Source: Hormiphora californensis
Lineage: Eukaryota; Ctenophora; Tentaculata; Cydippida; Pleurobrachiidae
Reading direction: 5' to 3'
Assembly (NCBI GenBank): GCA_020137815.1
Contig: CM035359.1
Location: 880,023 to 944,022 of the forward strand
DNA length: 64,000 nucleotides
Below are positions 35,081 to 46,340 of this stretch, one piece after another. The translations under genes were made by a program, and so were the position numbers. The notes beneath the pieces were generated by a model, which did no database searches, was not told where the DNA came from, and saw only the letters and a program-made list of their open reading frames with translations. Numbering within the stretch: the first letter of the stretch is position 1; the number at the start of each line of letters is the position of its first letter.

Positions 35081-35729
35081 AGGGCGAGAGAGAGAGAGGA
35101 GGGAGAACCGAGAAGCATATTGGGAAGGTGTGCCTTGTTGGAACCCCATAAAAGGCTAAAAGAGAGGCCACAACCCCAGCGGGGGTTTGATGTCATGCAT
35201 TAGGTATACGAGGGAGTGAGAGAGAGAGCGTTGTCAAATTAAAGTATTGGCGTGCAATGTCAATTTAGGGTGACACACGCAACATTTGATTCAGCGCCCC
35301 GCCATTCCCACAACGCGACAACCAGACCGCAAAGTTACCTCACCAAGGACGTTTCGGAGAATTGGAAGAATTTAAATCGCGCGCGCGTTATTGGGAAAAT
35401 AATATTTGCGCGTCAGATAACGGGGGCGCGCGGGATTGAAGTGATGATGGCAAGCTTTCATTGCGTGTCATCCCTCGCGCGTTACGTTTACTAACCCGTG
35501 GGATCTGTGAAGCTGTATGTACCGGCTGTCGAGATGGGATATCTGAAAGGGATGGGGGAATCAGTAATAAACCTTTCATACACTCGAACTTAAATTGATG
35601 CTAAATTATTCTCTAAGTAATCTAACGAGAATATGAGTCGAGATCGTCAGATCGCGTTGAGTGACAAGTAATGTTTTCTGACATTGACCACATGCATGTC
35701 ACACACACATACAGTGTTGGTCAAATCAA
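28050..35729. other. Purine/pyrimidine microsatellite region without a recognised gene
   Basis: 7.7 kb with (GA)n or (TC)n tracts at 28274-28339, 29168-29260, 29883-29936, 31148-31201, 31388-31427, 32463-32652, 33018-33113, 33896-33942, 34228-34295 and 35024-35090. Also G runs at 33849-33864 and a C run at 34061-34077, and TATC repeats near 33500-33600. A diverged hAT-like MITE remnant may lie at 30950-31005 (CCAATCAGAG..AGGTCATGTGAC..GCCAATGAGG). Every longer open frame here is a Ser/Leu or Arg/Glu shadow of a repeat. Confidence 0.6.
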
Positions 35730-36636
35730 TTACATACAGTTGGACCCCGATTTACCGGGATCCATGATGTCTGGCTGTAGAATACCTGGTCGAGATGGGG
35801 TAGACCGTGGTCCAATACTTGGTCCAATGTGAACTAGAGATGTTGTCTGCTCCTGGAATTGAATTGATGTGATATTCAGGGCTGAGAACACATGGCTCTC
35901 AGAGATCGCGATCTGTTGGAACTTCTCCAGCAGTTCTCTGCTGGTCGTCATAGAAATCAAAAACTCCTGAAATGAACAAAGTGATTAATGTGTTGTTCGA
36001 AAGTAAGGGTGGATCAAGGCAATGTTTAATTATAATTTATGCTTGTTAAGTATCAGTTAGTTTATACGGAATCGACCGTCCCTCTTCCCCTTTGAACAAG
36101 AACATGACATGCTGAAATTCTAATGACAGTGTAAAAGTGTAGACACCCTGTTTTCTAGTGACGATGGCGATGAAAGTGGCTAGACAGGGCCGGGCCGGGA
36201 TACAGTGTGTATCACCAAATAAAAAGTATTTTCGTCTCACAAACTATAAACTAGGATTCAGCTTGCTAGATTTATTCGATTATTTTTCACTGGCTATGAA
36301 TAAAAAACGTCGAGGTTACTCATGTGGGTTTGTAGGTACAGTCGGACCCCGATTTAGTGGCCCCCGATTTAGTGGCACCCCGATTTAGTGGCAGGATTTT
36401 TTGCCCCCGATATAAGAATTTAACATTATTTGAACCCGATTTAGTGGCACCCCGATTTACTGGCAGTATTTTTTCCCCCGAGGATGATAAATCGGGGTCC
36501 GACTGTACCTTCATCGCTCCAAGATCGTGAACCTTGATCCCCGACCCTGTGTGATTTCTACTGATCTCGGTATCAGTTTCATACTGATGATCGGCCAATA
36601 TGATACTGTCTTGAATAAACATGAATTTGTAAAACC
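35730..36636 (-). CDS. Two exons of an unrecognised protein, with MITE sequence at their borders
   Basis: Exon 36509-36636 follows a CTATGATAAAG acceptor and encodes FYKFMFIQDSIILADHQY, ETDTEISRNHTGSGIK and VHDLGAMK, ending AAG/GTACAG. Exon from 35966 follows TTTGTTCATTTCAG and encodes EFLISMTTSRELLEKFQQ and IAISESHVFSALNITSIQFQ, then runs into a Tigger-like terminal repeat and stops at 35730. Phase is 0 across the intron. The fold looks helical with some beta propensity; I do not recognise the family, and both the 5' exons and the true 3' end are unclear. The donor of the first exon is partly supplied by a MITE (see findings). An alternative donor inside the second MITE (CCCG/GTAAAT, near 35755) would remove the TE-coded tail. 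Confidence 0.5.
35737..35826. mobile_element. Tigger/pogo-like MITE, partial
   Basis: Starts CAGTTGGACCCCGATTTACCGGGA after TA (35735-35736). The right end is degenerate (GTAGACCGTGGTCCAA). It contributes the apparent last codons and stop of the minus-strand exon ending at 35730. Confidence 0.6.
36339..36505. mobile_element. Tigger/pogo-like MITE, intact
   Basis: CAGTCGGACCCCGATTTAGT at the left, AAATCGGGGTCCGACTG at the right, with TA at 36337-36338 and 36506-36507. GATTTAGTGGCACCCC is repeated three to four times inside. TA duplication and CAGT...ACTG termini fit Tc1/mariner-pogo (Tigger) elements. Confidence 0.8.
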
Positions 36637-36898
36637 CTTTATCATAGAGAGAAAATCAAGTACTGTTAGAATTTCTCTACATTTTCTTCCCAAAAATTCC
36701 AGTTCCTTTCCTTTCAGTTTCACAAGCATCTCTCAAAGCATAATTACATTCACACATATTGTTTTTCTCTCTCCGTGCATCTCCCAGAACCGGCCCTCGT
36801 TTCACTCATCTTGTGAGTACAGAAGAAAAACATCCTACCAAGTACCTGCTACGAAAACACTAAAGAATAAAATGTTCGAAGTTCATATTCTAGATATA

Positions 36899-37531
36899 TT
36901 AGCGCAACCATTGGGTGCGCCTGAAATAAGGGCTTTTTGATAACCCACCCGGCTTCGCCGGGTGTTTCTTTTCGCCCCTTTCAACGTCAATAACACGGTT
37001 GCCATGGCATCTGAATTGGTGACTACGGGGACTGGCATGTTAAAATTCATTCGAAAATATCAACAAACTTCTACTGGAAGTTCCAAAAGTGTAAACAAAA
37101 GCTTTACAGCTTTGGGCACATAAAGTGTTTTATGAAGGAGCACTGTCGCGTAGAAACGCACTGAACGAACGGCCACTTCGACGTTCATCTCCAAATTATA
37201 ATAGAGACTAGCGCACCCATTGGGTGCGCCTCAAGTAAGGGCTTTTCGATAACCCACCCGGCTTCGCCGGGTGGTTCTTTTTGCCCCTTTCAACGTCTAA
37301 AAAACGGTTGCCATGGCAACTGAATTGGTAACTATGGGGACTGACATGTTAAAAGTCATTCGAAAATATTAACAAACTTCCACTGGAAGTTCCAAAGTAA
37401 AGTTCCAAAGTAAAGTGTGAATGACAGCTTATACAGCTTTGGTCATATGAAGTGTTTTATGAAGGAGCACTGTCGCGTAGAAACGCACTGAACGAACGAC
37501 TTCGACGTTCATCTCCAAATTATAATAGAGA
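36899..37531. repeat. Two tandem ~315-bp units with hairpins and X-box palindromes
   Basis: Unit 1 is about 36899-37206 and unit 2 about 37209-37531. Each has GCGCA(C)CCATTGGGTGCGC, a GC hairpin (CACCCGGCTTCGCCGGGTG), GTTGCCATGGCA(T/A)C, and CTGTCGCGTAGAAACGCACTGAACG. They differ by scattered changes and short indels. No ORF. The spacing and content suggest a satellite or an SINE-like dimer; its identity is unknown. Confidence 0.85.
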
Positions 37532-37642
37532 TGTTTTATTTATGGTAAAACATTGATTGCCGCGAAAAGGAATGAACGAAACACGTGATTGTACAATGGC
37601 TTACTACTGTGTGTTCTTCTGTGTCTGAAGTATGATTTGTTT

Positions 37643-37753
37643 TAGGAACAGACCAAAACAAGTAAACAACCAATCAGAACTCGTTATTTAGGTCACGTGA
37701 CTGGTTATCAGCCAATCATGGGGACCAGCATTTCCTGATTCGGTCGGTTTCTG
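37643..37753 (-). mobile_element. hAT-like MITE, copy 5
   Basis: Bounded by TAGGAACAGACC and GGTCGGTTTCTG, flanked by a perfect 8-bp duplication ATTTGTTT (37635-37642 and 37754-37761). The core holds AACCAATCAGAA, GGTCACGTGACTGG and AGCCAATCA. Confidence 0.93.
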
Positions 37754-37925
37754 ATTTGTTTGTTTGTTTGTCAGAAGTACGAGGCAAAAATTAAATCTAA
37801 TACGCACAAGCTACATAGGACAGGGGGGGCATGTGTCAAAATTGACGTATTTTATTGGGGCCCCCAATATAATAGTAATATGTACTTGGTTACGAAGTTA
37901 CCCCCTCCCTTGCCAGCGACGTGTC

Positions 37926-38251
37926 TGACGGTGTATAAGGTCCAAATGAGGCACGGAGTTTTTCTGAATCAGCTTTTCAAGACGAATCCAACGCAACCGG
38001 AATTAGCTTTCTATCTTATCGGGAAGGTGTGGTTCATTTTTTTCATTTTTGGCCGCGCGAGCCAATCAGAGGGCTGGATTTCGAAATTCTGGCCTCTGAT
38101 TGGCTCGCACAGCAAAAATGACTAAAAATGAGTGTGAGTGAACCAAACCTTCCCGATGAGATAGAAAGCTAATTCCGGTTGCGTTGGATTCGTCTTGAAA
38201 AGCTGATTCAGAAAAACTCCGTGCCTCATTTGGACCTTATACACCGTCAGA
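37926..38251. repeat. 326-bp palindrome
   Basis: Arms of about 115 bp beginning CTGACGGTGTATAAGGTCCA and ending in its complement, plus an inner inverted pair (GCGAGCCAATCAGAGG / CCTCTGATTGGCTCGC) around 38085. Probably a foldback MITE; no clear target duplication. The MRHGVFLNQL frames on the two strands are mirror images. Confidence 0.8.
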
Positions 38252-38342
38252 CACTGGCCCAGCGTGCGAAGATCGCGAGTTGAGAACATGAAACATGCTG
38301 CCAGACCAAACCCAAAGAACCGAGACAAACCCCACAAAACCA

Positions 38343-38480
38343 ACCTCCAAACCAAACAACCAGCAAACCTCCACCAAACCTCCAAACCTCCACCAACCTC
38401 CAAACCTCCAAACCTCCAACAACCTCCAAAACTCCACCAAACCTCCAAACCTCCACCAACCTCCAAACCTCCAAACCTAA
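38343..38480. repeat. Minisatellite of CCTCCAAA / CCTCCACCAA words
   Basis: Alternating 7- to 10-bp words form higher-order blocks (CCAAACCTCCACCAACCTCC). Open frames on both strands are low complexity. Confidence 0.9.
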
Positions 38481-38549
38481 ACGCAACCTTAACCACACCT
38501 AACACCGTCAAACACTAAGAGATCCGGAACAGCGGAAAGACCGAGACCC

Positions 38550-39570
38550 TCCGTCCACTAAGATGGTAATAAGGGGATGTTTCAGCTTGACCGGGAAAAA
38601 ATGTGTAACAAGAGTTTTCCAACGCCATTGTACTCAGAATTGACCCCTCTAACGATCCCAGCCAATGCTCAAATTGAGCAGAGGGTGCTAAGGCCTCATT
38701 TCCTGGTGGGCGTGGTACCTGTGTTTTCAACCTGAGGCCAAAACCATAAGTACCCTTAAAATAGGAGTAGAGATAAAATTGAGGGCACTAAAGTGATCAG
38801 CGTCGTCGCATTAGTGGGGGTAGGTGCCGGAATTAAGTCTCTATCTCATCTGGTTAATTAGATAATTGGATAATTAGGTTTGCGCATAACCGTTTTTTGG
38901 CAATACGGCTATAGCCACTTAAGAATGGTTTGGAGACTTTTCATTGGTGCCATTTTGTAGCTAAAGCGAATTTATGGGGGGTCGACGTCGGACTTTTAAA
39001 CTCTATCATCAACCGTTTAACCGTTATCTGGCTTTTAAGATGCTACAAATGAGCAAAATACGGTAAAAAGCCTGATTTTGAACACTGTTAAAGCCAAACA
39101 ACGGCTAAACGGTTGAAGATAGAGCTTAAAAGTCCGACGTCGACCCCCCATAAATTCGCTTTGCCTACAAAATGGCACCAATGAAAAGTCTCCAAACCAT
39201 TCTTAAGTGGCTATAGCCGTATTGCCAAACCCAATTATCCAATTATCTAATTAACCAGATGAGATAGAGACTTAATTCCGGCACTTACCCCCACTCATGC
39301 GACGACGCTGATCACTTTAGTGCCCTCGATTTTATCTCTACTCCTATTTTAAGGGTACTTATGGTTTTGGCCTCAGGTTGAAAACACAGGTACCACGCCC
39401 ACCCGGAAATGAGGCCTTAGCACCCTCTGCTCAATTTGAGCATTGGCTGGGATCGTTAGAGGGGTCCATTCTGAGTACAATGGCGTTGGAAAACTCTTGT
39501 TACACATTTTTTCCCCGGTTTGGGCAAAAATTGTCGTTAAATCCCCTTATTAATGGTAAATGTGGACACT
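38550..39570. repeat. About 1.0-kb palindrome
   Basis: Arms of about 460 bp are inverted around 39060, separated by a short non-matching centre (about 39010-39110). The same frame MKTQVPRPPGNEALAPS occurs in opposite orientation in each arm and is not a gene. The arms are highly similar, with a few indels, suggesting recent formation or a foldback element. No target duplication identified. Confidence 0.85.
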
Positions 39571-39772
39571 CGCCAGAAACCGAGACTCAGATCGAACTCA
39601 TCAGCCGTAAACCTGACACCGTTTCGGGGCTTTAATTCGGTACGGGTACACAAGGTACTAAGTCAGGCGCCCCGGCAATCTCGATAATCTGAGACCACCG
39701 TTCGATCTATACCCAGTTGCCCGGAATGAATGTGTCGACTGGGATCCCTCACTGCCTCCCCCTTTGACAGGT

Positions 39773-40216
39773 TTATGACAGTAAGGGTACACCCGTCCAA
39801 ACACACACTCCACTGCGAGGGCGAGTCTCAACCACTTCACTGCCTCCACTACTCCACATTCCTGTACTCCCACTCTTTCTTCGCCGAATGGAAGTAGATC
39901 CACATGGAACAGTGAGCAGCCTCTTTCCCCGTATCCTTAACCAGCTTCCTAAGACCCCTCCCTCTAAACCCAAGACGAGAAGCTGCTCTAACCAGACTAT
40001 CCGCGACCTGCCCTCGAGCCCCAACCTCAGCTCTACCGCCATATTAAAACACCTCCACCCATTAGACTCACACTCCCTCTCAAGGTCCGTGTACCGTTCA
40101 ATCTTGAGAGTATGGGCATCCCCTATTCTCTCTTCTGCAGGGCAAGTGAGCTCCCACCAGATCACCGTCTTTACCTCTCGCTGTTGCAGTACTTCTTTCC
40201 GGCAGATTGAAATCAT
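39773..40216 (-). pseudogene. Retroelement C-terminal fragment (ELTCP-type domain)
   Basis: Contains VIWWELTCPAEERIGDAHTL, KIERYTDLERECESNGWRC and FNMAVELRLGLEG. The pattern W-E-L-T-x-P-x-E, then A-H-x-x-K-x-x-K-Y, then C-x-x-x-G-W, is what I know from the region after the reverse transcriptase in retroelement proteins common in corals and other invertebrates. The acidic residues could belong to a PD-(D/E)xK-like nuclease fold, but that is inference. No reverse transcriptase motifs lie upstream (above 40216), so this is a 5'-truncated relic. A plus-strand open frame opposite it is a shadow. Confidence 0.45.
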
Positions 40217-40313
40217 ATTTAGCCATATTTGTCAATGTATACTACATGATAATACTATATCATACTATTATTAAAGCAAATAGGGAAATCCTGTGTGACG
40301 TTTTTTACCTTAT

Positions 40314-40680
40314 ATGGCATTTAGCACGTGCAGGTTTAGAGGAGGACTGTGGAGTACTATTGTAGTGGGGCAAGGGGTCGGAGCCGTTGCCAATCGCTGT
40401 TGCTACTATACTGCACGTGCACGTGCATTTGATCTTGCTTTAGTTTGTGTCACTGTTCCAGCTAATATGCTCTCTTCAACAACTGTTGATATACGACAGC
40501 GACAATTGGAGTTATTCACGCAAGATCTCACTACACCACCATTCTCTACTTTTCCATACACCGAGAGGTTTAAATGCAGCAACACCAAAAGAAGTGCAGA
40601 GAGAACGAACAAGAGGTTAAACAGAACCGATGATCAATCTCAGAGATTAAGGCAGATGAATACTGCAAACAGACGAAATA
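40314..40680 (+). CDS. Possible exon of an unrecognised gene
   Basis: Open from an ATG at 40314 to a strong GTAAGT donor at 40681. The encoded segment is mildly hydrophobic at first, then Thr/Pro/Phe-rich and basic, ending in NTKRSAERTNKRLNRTD and SQRLRQMNTANRRN. No continuation exon was identified downstream and no family recognised. Normal amino acid complexity and the donor are the only support. Confidence 0.3.
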
Positions 40681-40681
40681 G

Positions 40682-41679
40682 TAAGTTCTTATGAAACCCG
40701 ATAGCAGATTTATCAGTCGTCTGAAGATTTTGCGCGCTCATGATAACTGCTAACTGGGGGATTTAACACCCTGCTCGCTGTTTAACAGTCCCGCTCTCTT
40801 TTTCACGCATTTCTCTTCATTTGAATAACATGCGTGTAAAATTCTAAGTATTGAAAATGTGTGTAAACACACAGTTCTGTCAACAAAAGAAAGGGGAACA
40901 TGTCTGCAACACGTTTCAATGTTATCTCTCTCATAAAGAGTGAAAAGAATCACATTCCATTCATTTCTCTCTCTCATTTTCTCTTTTACTGTTCACTACC
41001 TCTGACAGTGTGTATTGCCCCCAATCTTGCTCTCTCTTTCTCAAACATGTTAGGAACAGTAGACACTAAGTCTACACACATTTTCACGGTGTCTGTTGAC
41101 TAATTGCCAGCAGTCCTAGTACATGATAATACATGGACCGTGTGGTAGTGCTGCAGTTATATACACGCATTCTGCGAATGAACTTGAGTGCTACAATCAT
41201 TCATTATGACAAGTTGCAATGTGCTGATCGCTCAGTCTGGCTACCCCTATGATTCATTTGGTGCAAGATTTTGAAATTGAGCTACAAAGTTACCATGGTA
41301 ACAAATGGAGGTTTGTAAGGATATAAGCGCAGCTCCATTCAGTGATCCCAGACATGATAAGAGTGTACAACAATGCTCCTATGAGACGAAATCCCTTTTT
41401 TTAACTTTCACTTATTCACTTGCTTCTTAATTCTACCATCATGATTATAATATGTAGTACATATTATGGATGACTACTTTTTATTGATTGATATAGTTGG
41501 AGCAAGGAGACAGCCGGACGATGAGAGTAACTCCCTGCAGTATGTGTGGTAAAAGCTGATATGCAATGTCTCGAATAGTCTTACTTGTCAAGTAACGAGC
41601 TTGATTCTTACTAGTCATACATGACAGTACACATGGTAGGAGGAGAATGGAGATCATATATTATTATTAGGAGAACATA
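40682..41679. other. Gene-free spacer with one X-box palindrome
   Basis: AT-rich, no exon recognised. 41289-41302 is the perfect palindrome GTTACCATGGTAAC, an RFX/X-box-like site. A short minus frame (40750-40977) is unsupported. Confidence 0.45.
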
Positions 41680-44579
41680 CAGTCGAACCCCGATTTAACG
41701 GCACCCTCGGGGGAAAGGGTTTTGTCCGTTAAACACCCCCTGTCCGGAGTACTGCTTTTTTTTCTTCTGTGTGTGTGTCGCAACACTGGAATCGTGCGCG
41801 TTCAGGGCATGTTTCAAGTTCCACGTGTCATAGCGTAGCCCCTAATTAGATTAACGAATAATTATTCACACTAGGTTCAAGCCAAAACAATTCCTAATAC
41901 CGTAGATCAAACCCGGACTTGATTGGATAAACACAGGCTAGGCTATGGGCTCTTTTGTAAAAGTCGTCATGATTCTGTACACCACAGAATCTGTCAACCT
42001 AGGCAGCTTCTCCGGCTCACTGAAAGAGTAATATCCCGAAATTCAAAAAAAGGCGAGATATGCCCTCTAGACAATTGTCTGCTGAAGAAGCTGGTGTAAT
42101 TTTTTTCAAGATCCGACGTAAGACGTAGCCAGTTAGCTGTAACATTTGAAATCATGCTCATAATTCGTGTGGTGCGTCACAGTGCTGACACATTGGATGT
42201 TTAGAGAGTACTGCTTTTTTCCGGAGTACTGCTTTTTCTCTCTCTGCCAAGAGGGCGCGTAGGGGGCTGTGTGTGGGGACTGTGAATGTGTTGGAGTGTG
42301 GTGTATCAAGGCAGTGTGTGTGGTATTCTGATTTCTGTCTCTTACACGACTTAGTGTACCGGATATTATAAGAGTAGACTGTTATTATACATGACACATA
42401 ATGCTTCATATTCCCCTGAGCTGTCCCTACCGGCGACCCCACCCCTCATCTGCTCCATCTCTCAGCTAACCTACCCCTCATCTACTCCAACTACCAGGCA
42501 CCAGCTATCCTACCCCTCATCTCCCTCATCTACTCCATCTCTCAGCTATCCTACCCCTCATCTATACTTCATCTCTCAGATATCCTACCCCTCATCTACG
42601 CCATCTCTCTGCTACCCTGCCCCTCATCTACTTGATCTCTCAGCTACCCTGCCCCTCATCTACTTGATCTCTCAGCTACCCTACCCCTCATCTACTCGAT
42701 CTCTCAGCTACCCTATCCCGTATATACTCTATCTCTCAGCTACCCTTCCCCCTCCCCATCTACTAAATCTCTCAGCTACCCTGCCCCTCATCTCAGCAGT
42801 CAGCTACCTTACCCCTCATCTACTTCAACTCTCAGGTACCCTACCCCTCATATAATACATCTCTCAGATATCCTACCCCTCATCTATTCCATCTCTCAGC
42901 TATCCTACCCCACAGCTACCATATTCCTCAGGTACCCCAATACTCCATCCTGCTAGATAACTGTAAGATCTTATTAGATGCTTCCCCCAGGATACCCACC
43001 AGACCAGGTTGTAAGGGTACCTGAAAGGTTCTAAGGAGTATCTACACAGTTATCTAGCAGGATGGAGTATTGGGGTACCTGAGGAACATGGTAGCTGTGG
43101 GGCAGAATAGCTGAGAGATGGAATAGATGAGGGGTAGGATATCTGAGAGATGTATTATATGAGGGGTAGGGTACCTGAGAGTTGAAGTAGATGAGGGGTA
43201 AGGTAGCTGACTGCTGAGATGAGGGGCAGGGTAGCTGAGAGATTTAGTAGATGGGGAGGGGGAAGGGTAGCTGAGAGATAGAGTATATACGGGATAGGGT
43301 AGCTGAAAGATCGAGTAGATGAGGGGTAGGGTAGCTGAGAGATCAAGTAGATGAGGGGCAGGGTAGCAGAGAGATGGCGTAGATGATGGCTAGGGTAGCT
43401 GAGAGATGGAGTAGATGAGGGGTAGGATACCTGAGAGATGAAGTATAGATGAGGGGTCTGGGGTAGGGTAGCTGAGAGATGGAGTAGATGAGGGGCACTG
43501 GGAAGGGTAGCTGAGAGATAGAGTAGATAAGGGATAGGGTAGCTGAGAGATGGAGTAGATGAGGGGTAGGGACCCGACTAGGGTATCTGAGAGATGGAGT
43601 AGATGACTGATCATGAGGGGTAGGATATCTGAGAGATGCAGTAGATGAGGGGAAGGATAGCTGAGAGATGGAGTAGATGAGGGAGATGAGGGGTAGGATA
43701 GCTGGTGCCTGGTAGTTGGAGTAGATGAGGGGTAGGTTAGCTGAGAGATGGAGCAGATGAGGGGTGGGGTCGCCGGTAGGGACAGCTCAGGGGAATATGA
43801 AGCATTATGTGTCATGTATAATAACAGTCTACTCTTATAATATCCGGTACACTAAGTCGTGTAAGAGACAGAAATCAGAATACCACACACACTGCCTTGA
43901 TACACCACACTCCAACACATTCACAGTCCCCACACACAGCCCCCTACGCGCCCTCTTGGCAGAGAGAGAAAAAGCAGTACTCCGGAAAAAAGCAGTACTC
44001 TCTAAACACCAATGTGTCAGCACTGTGACGCACCACACGAATTATGAGCATGATTTCAAATGTTACAGCTAACTGGCTACGTCTTACGTCGGATCTTGAA
44101 AAAAATTACACCAGCTTCTTCAGCAGACAATTGTCTAGAGGGCATATCTCGCCTTTTTTTGAATTTCGGGATATTACTCTTTCAGTGAGCCGGAGAAGCT
44201 GCCTAGGTTGACAGATTCTGTGGTGTACAGAATCATGACGACTTTTACAAAAGAGCCCATAGCCTAGCCTGTGTTTATCCAATCAAGTCCGGGTTTGATC
44301 TACGGTATTAGGAATTGTTTGGGCTTGAACCTAGTGTGAATAATTATTCGTTAATCTAATTAGGGGCTACGCTATGACACGTGGAACTTGAAACATGCCC
44401 TGAACGCGCACGATTCCAGTGTTGCGACACACACACAGAAGAAAAAAAAGCAGTACTCCGGACAGGGGGTGTTAAATCGGGGTGTCCGCTAAATCGGGGT
44501 CAAATACTGTTGATTTTCTATATCGGGGGAAGATTAGGCTGCCGTTAAATCGGGGGGCCGCTAAATCGGGGTCCGACTG
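41680..44579. mobile_element. 2.9-kb giant palindrome with Tigger-like termini
   Basis: CAGTCGAACCCCGATTTAACGG at the left and AAATCGGGGTCCGACTG at the right, with TA on both sides. The arms (about 1.3 kb each) are nearly identical and meet near 43010. Each arm contains a minisatellite of about 33 bp (ATCTCTCAGCTACCCTACCC family, 42450-42920 and 43090-43780). No transposase ORF; the open frames in the two arms are mirror copies. The right end carries an extra internal copy of the terminus near 44470-44540. Confidence 0.85.
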
Positions 44580-45347
44580 TATTAGCATTAGAGAATTGTT
44601 AGCAGAATAGCAAAATTATTAGGAGATCATATAATACTTACATACGTATAAGAGAATTATTAGGATAATTATTAGGATATAATATTGTAGGGCTGGAAAA
44701 TGCTCAGCCTACAAAACCATTTCACACAACCATTAAATATAGGTAGAGAGAAGGTTAGAATCACTTGGTGACTCGGAGGTTGCTTGACATATGTATATTA
44801 TTTGGTTTGATCCGTAATTCAAAAATGAAACCTGTTTTTTGTGTTATAGAAAAGGTCTTTATTCTACTCTGTTATCTTGAATTAAAAATAAAATTCCTCC
44901 TCCCTAAATTCAGTACTTCCATATAATTATTCAAGAATTAACGATATTCCATAAAACCCCATGTAATCTCACACACCATACAGCATTGCAAAGCATTCTT
45001 CTAGCTCTCCACGATAATGACACCTGTCACTTAAAAGACATTAAATTAGCACCGATCTGTTAGAGAGTGGAGATATAATATCTTGATATGACTCACTGTA
45101 TGATGACATCATGAAGTTACTGAAGATTACTCGTCAGGTGACTCAACAGGGAATCCTAGTGTTTTTATTTCCAGTGTTTATTTTCTGAGAGTTCAATCAG
45201 TGATCCTTCACTAATAATAATGCGGTATTTCCCTACCCTCCGGCTAATGTAATGTGAGGTCCTTCACCCCCAGCCTAACCCTCCATTGTGATGAGAGAGA
45301 TGGTCGAACAAGGCAACCACAACCCCATTCACTGGATAGTAGTATAC

Positions 45348-45456
45348 CAGGAACCGACCGAATCAGGAAATACTGGTCCCTGATTGGCTGATAACCAGTC
45401 ACGTGATCTAAATAACGAGCTCTGATTGGTTGTTTACTTGTGTCGGTCGGTTCCTG
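45348..45456 (+). mobile_element. hAT-like 109-bp MITE, copy 6
   Basis: CAGGAACCGACCGAATCAGG ... GGTCGGTTCCTG, exactly 109 bp, same locus as copy 7 in the other arm. The flanks TAGTATAC and TAATATAT match at six of eight positions. Confidence 0.93.
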
Positions 45457-46340
45457 TAATATATACCATATGCCATATATTTTCTTTTCATTGTTTCACA
45501 TTTAATTTCACAATTCACAACGACACTGCAATTCGCGTGTAATGAATGAGGGAACAGGACTTGCAGGAGGGAGAAAGGGATGGGCAGTTAAATGATGAGT
45601 GTAGGTTTGTATGAATATTATTCTCCATACCAAATTATTATGCAGCATTCCCTATCCACCGTGTTTTACGGGTAATTATATTCCCTTATATACGATCTTC
45701 AACTTGAAGTTCTAACCCCCCGATAACCCATTTAACCTTTATTCTGGGACTGTATATTATATTGTATATAAGAATGCCTTATTAAGGCATAAAATAACGA
45801 TCAAGACAACTGACAAATGCCGACTGAAAATAATCAGATAATGTCTGGAAAACAACTAAACAATATAAGGGGAATTTGACCTGTCGACTAGATTTAATCA
45901 GAGGAGAATTTAACATACCCCATCTCCTGAAGGAGTTGCAGCTAGGATCCTCGTAGGACCACTTGTGCGGGTAACTTTACACAAAGCACTGGTAGACGTT
46001 CGGACATCGTCTGTCTTTACAGTAACGTAAATCACATTCTTCAAATCTAGGGGACGTAAAGCAAGGTATAAAACTAATGAGCATCACACAACTATAATTA
46101 GATGTGATATGCTGATATATTAATTTTAGACGTGTTATTGTGTGTTTAAACTCTGCTTTGTTTAACGAGTCTCGTATCTGGATGGGTTATTGGGTTACCT
46201 CTGAAAGGTGGAGGGGACTGTTGTGGTGGTGTTGACGTATTGAGTTTAACCATACTCCATGGATGGACCGTTTTTCATTTTCTAGTTCATTCTGGAAAGA
46301 AGAATGGCGCATGGTTAAGTGAGTTGTTGTATTAATCATG

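Noticed and set aside
38515-39635. ORFs MKTQVPRPPGNEALAPS on both strands
   Set aside because: Same sequence in two inverted arms of a palindrome; no splice or family evidence.
42158-44072. ORFs MGSPVGTAQGNMKHYVS and the LSYPSSTPSLSYP series
   Set aside because: Mirror copies in a palindrome and minisatellite translation.
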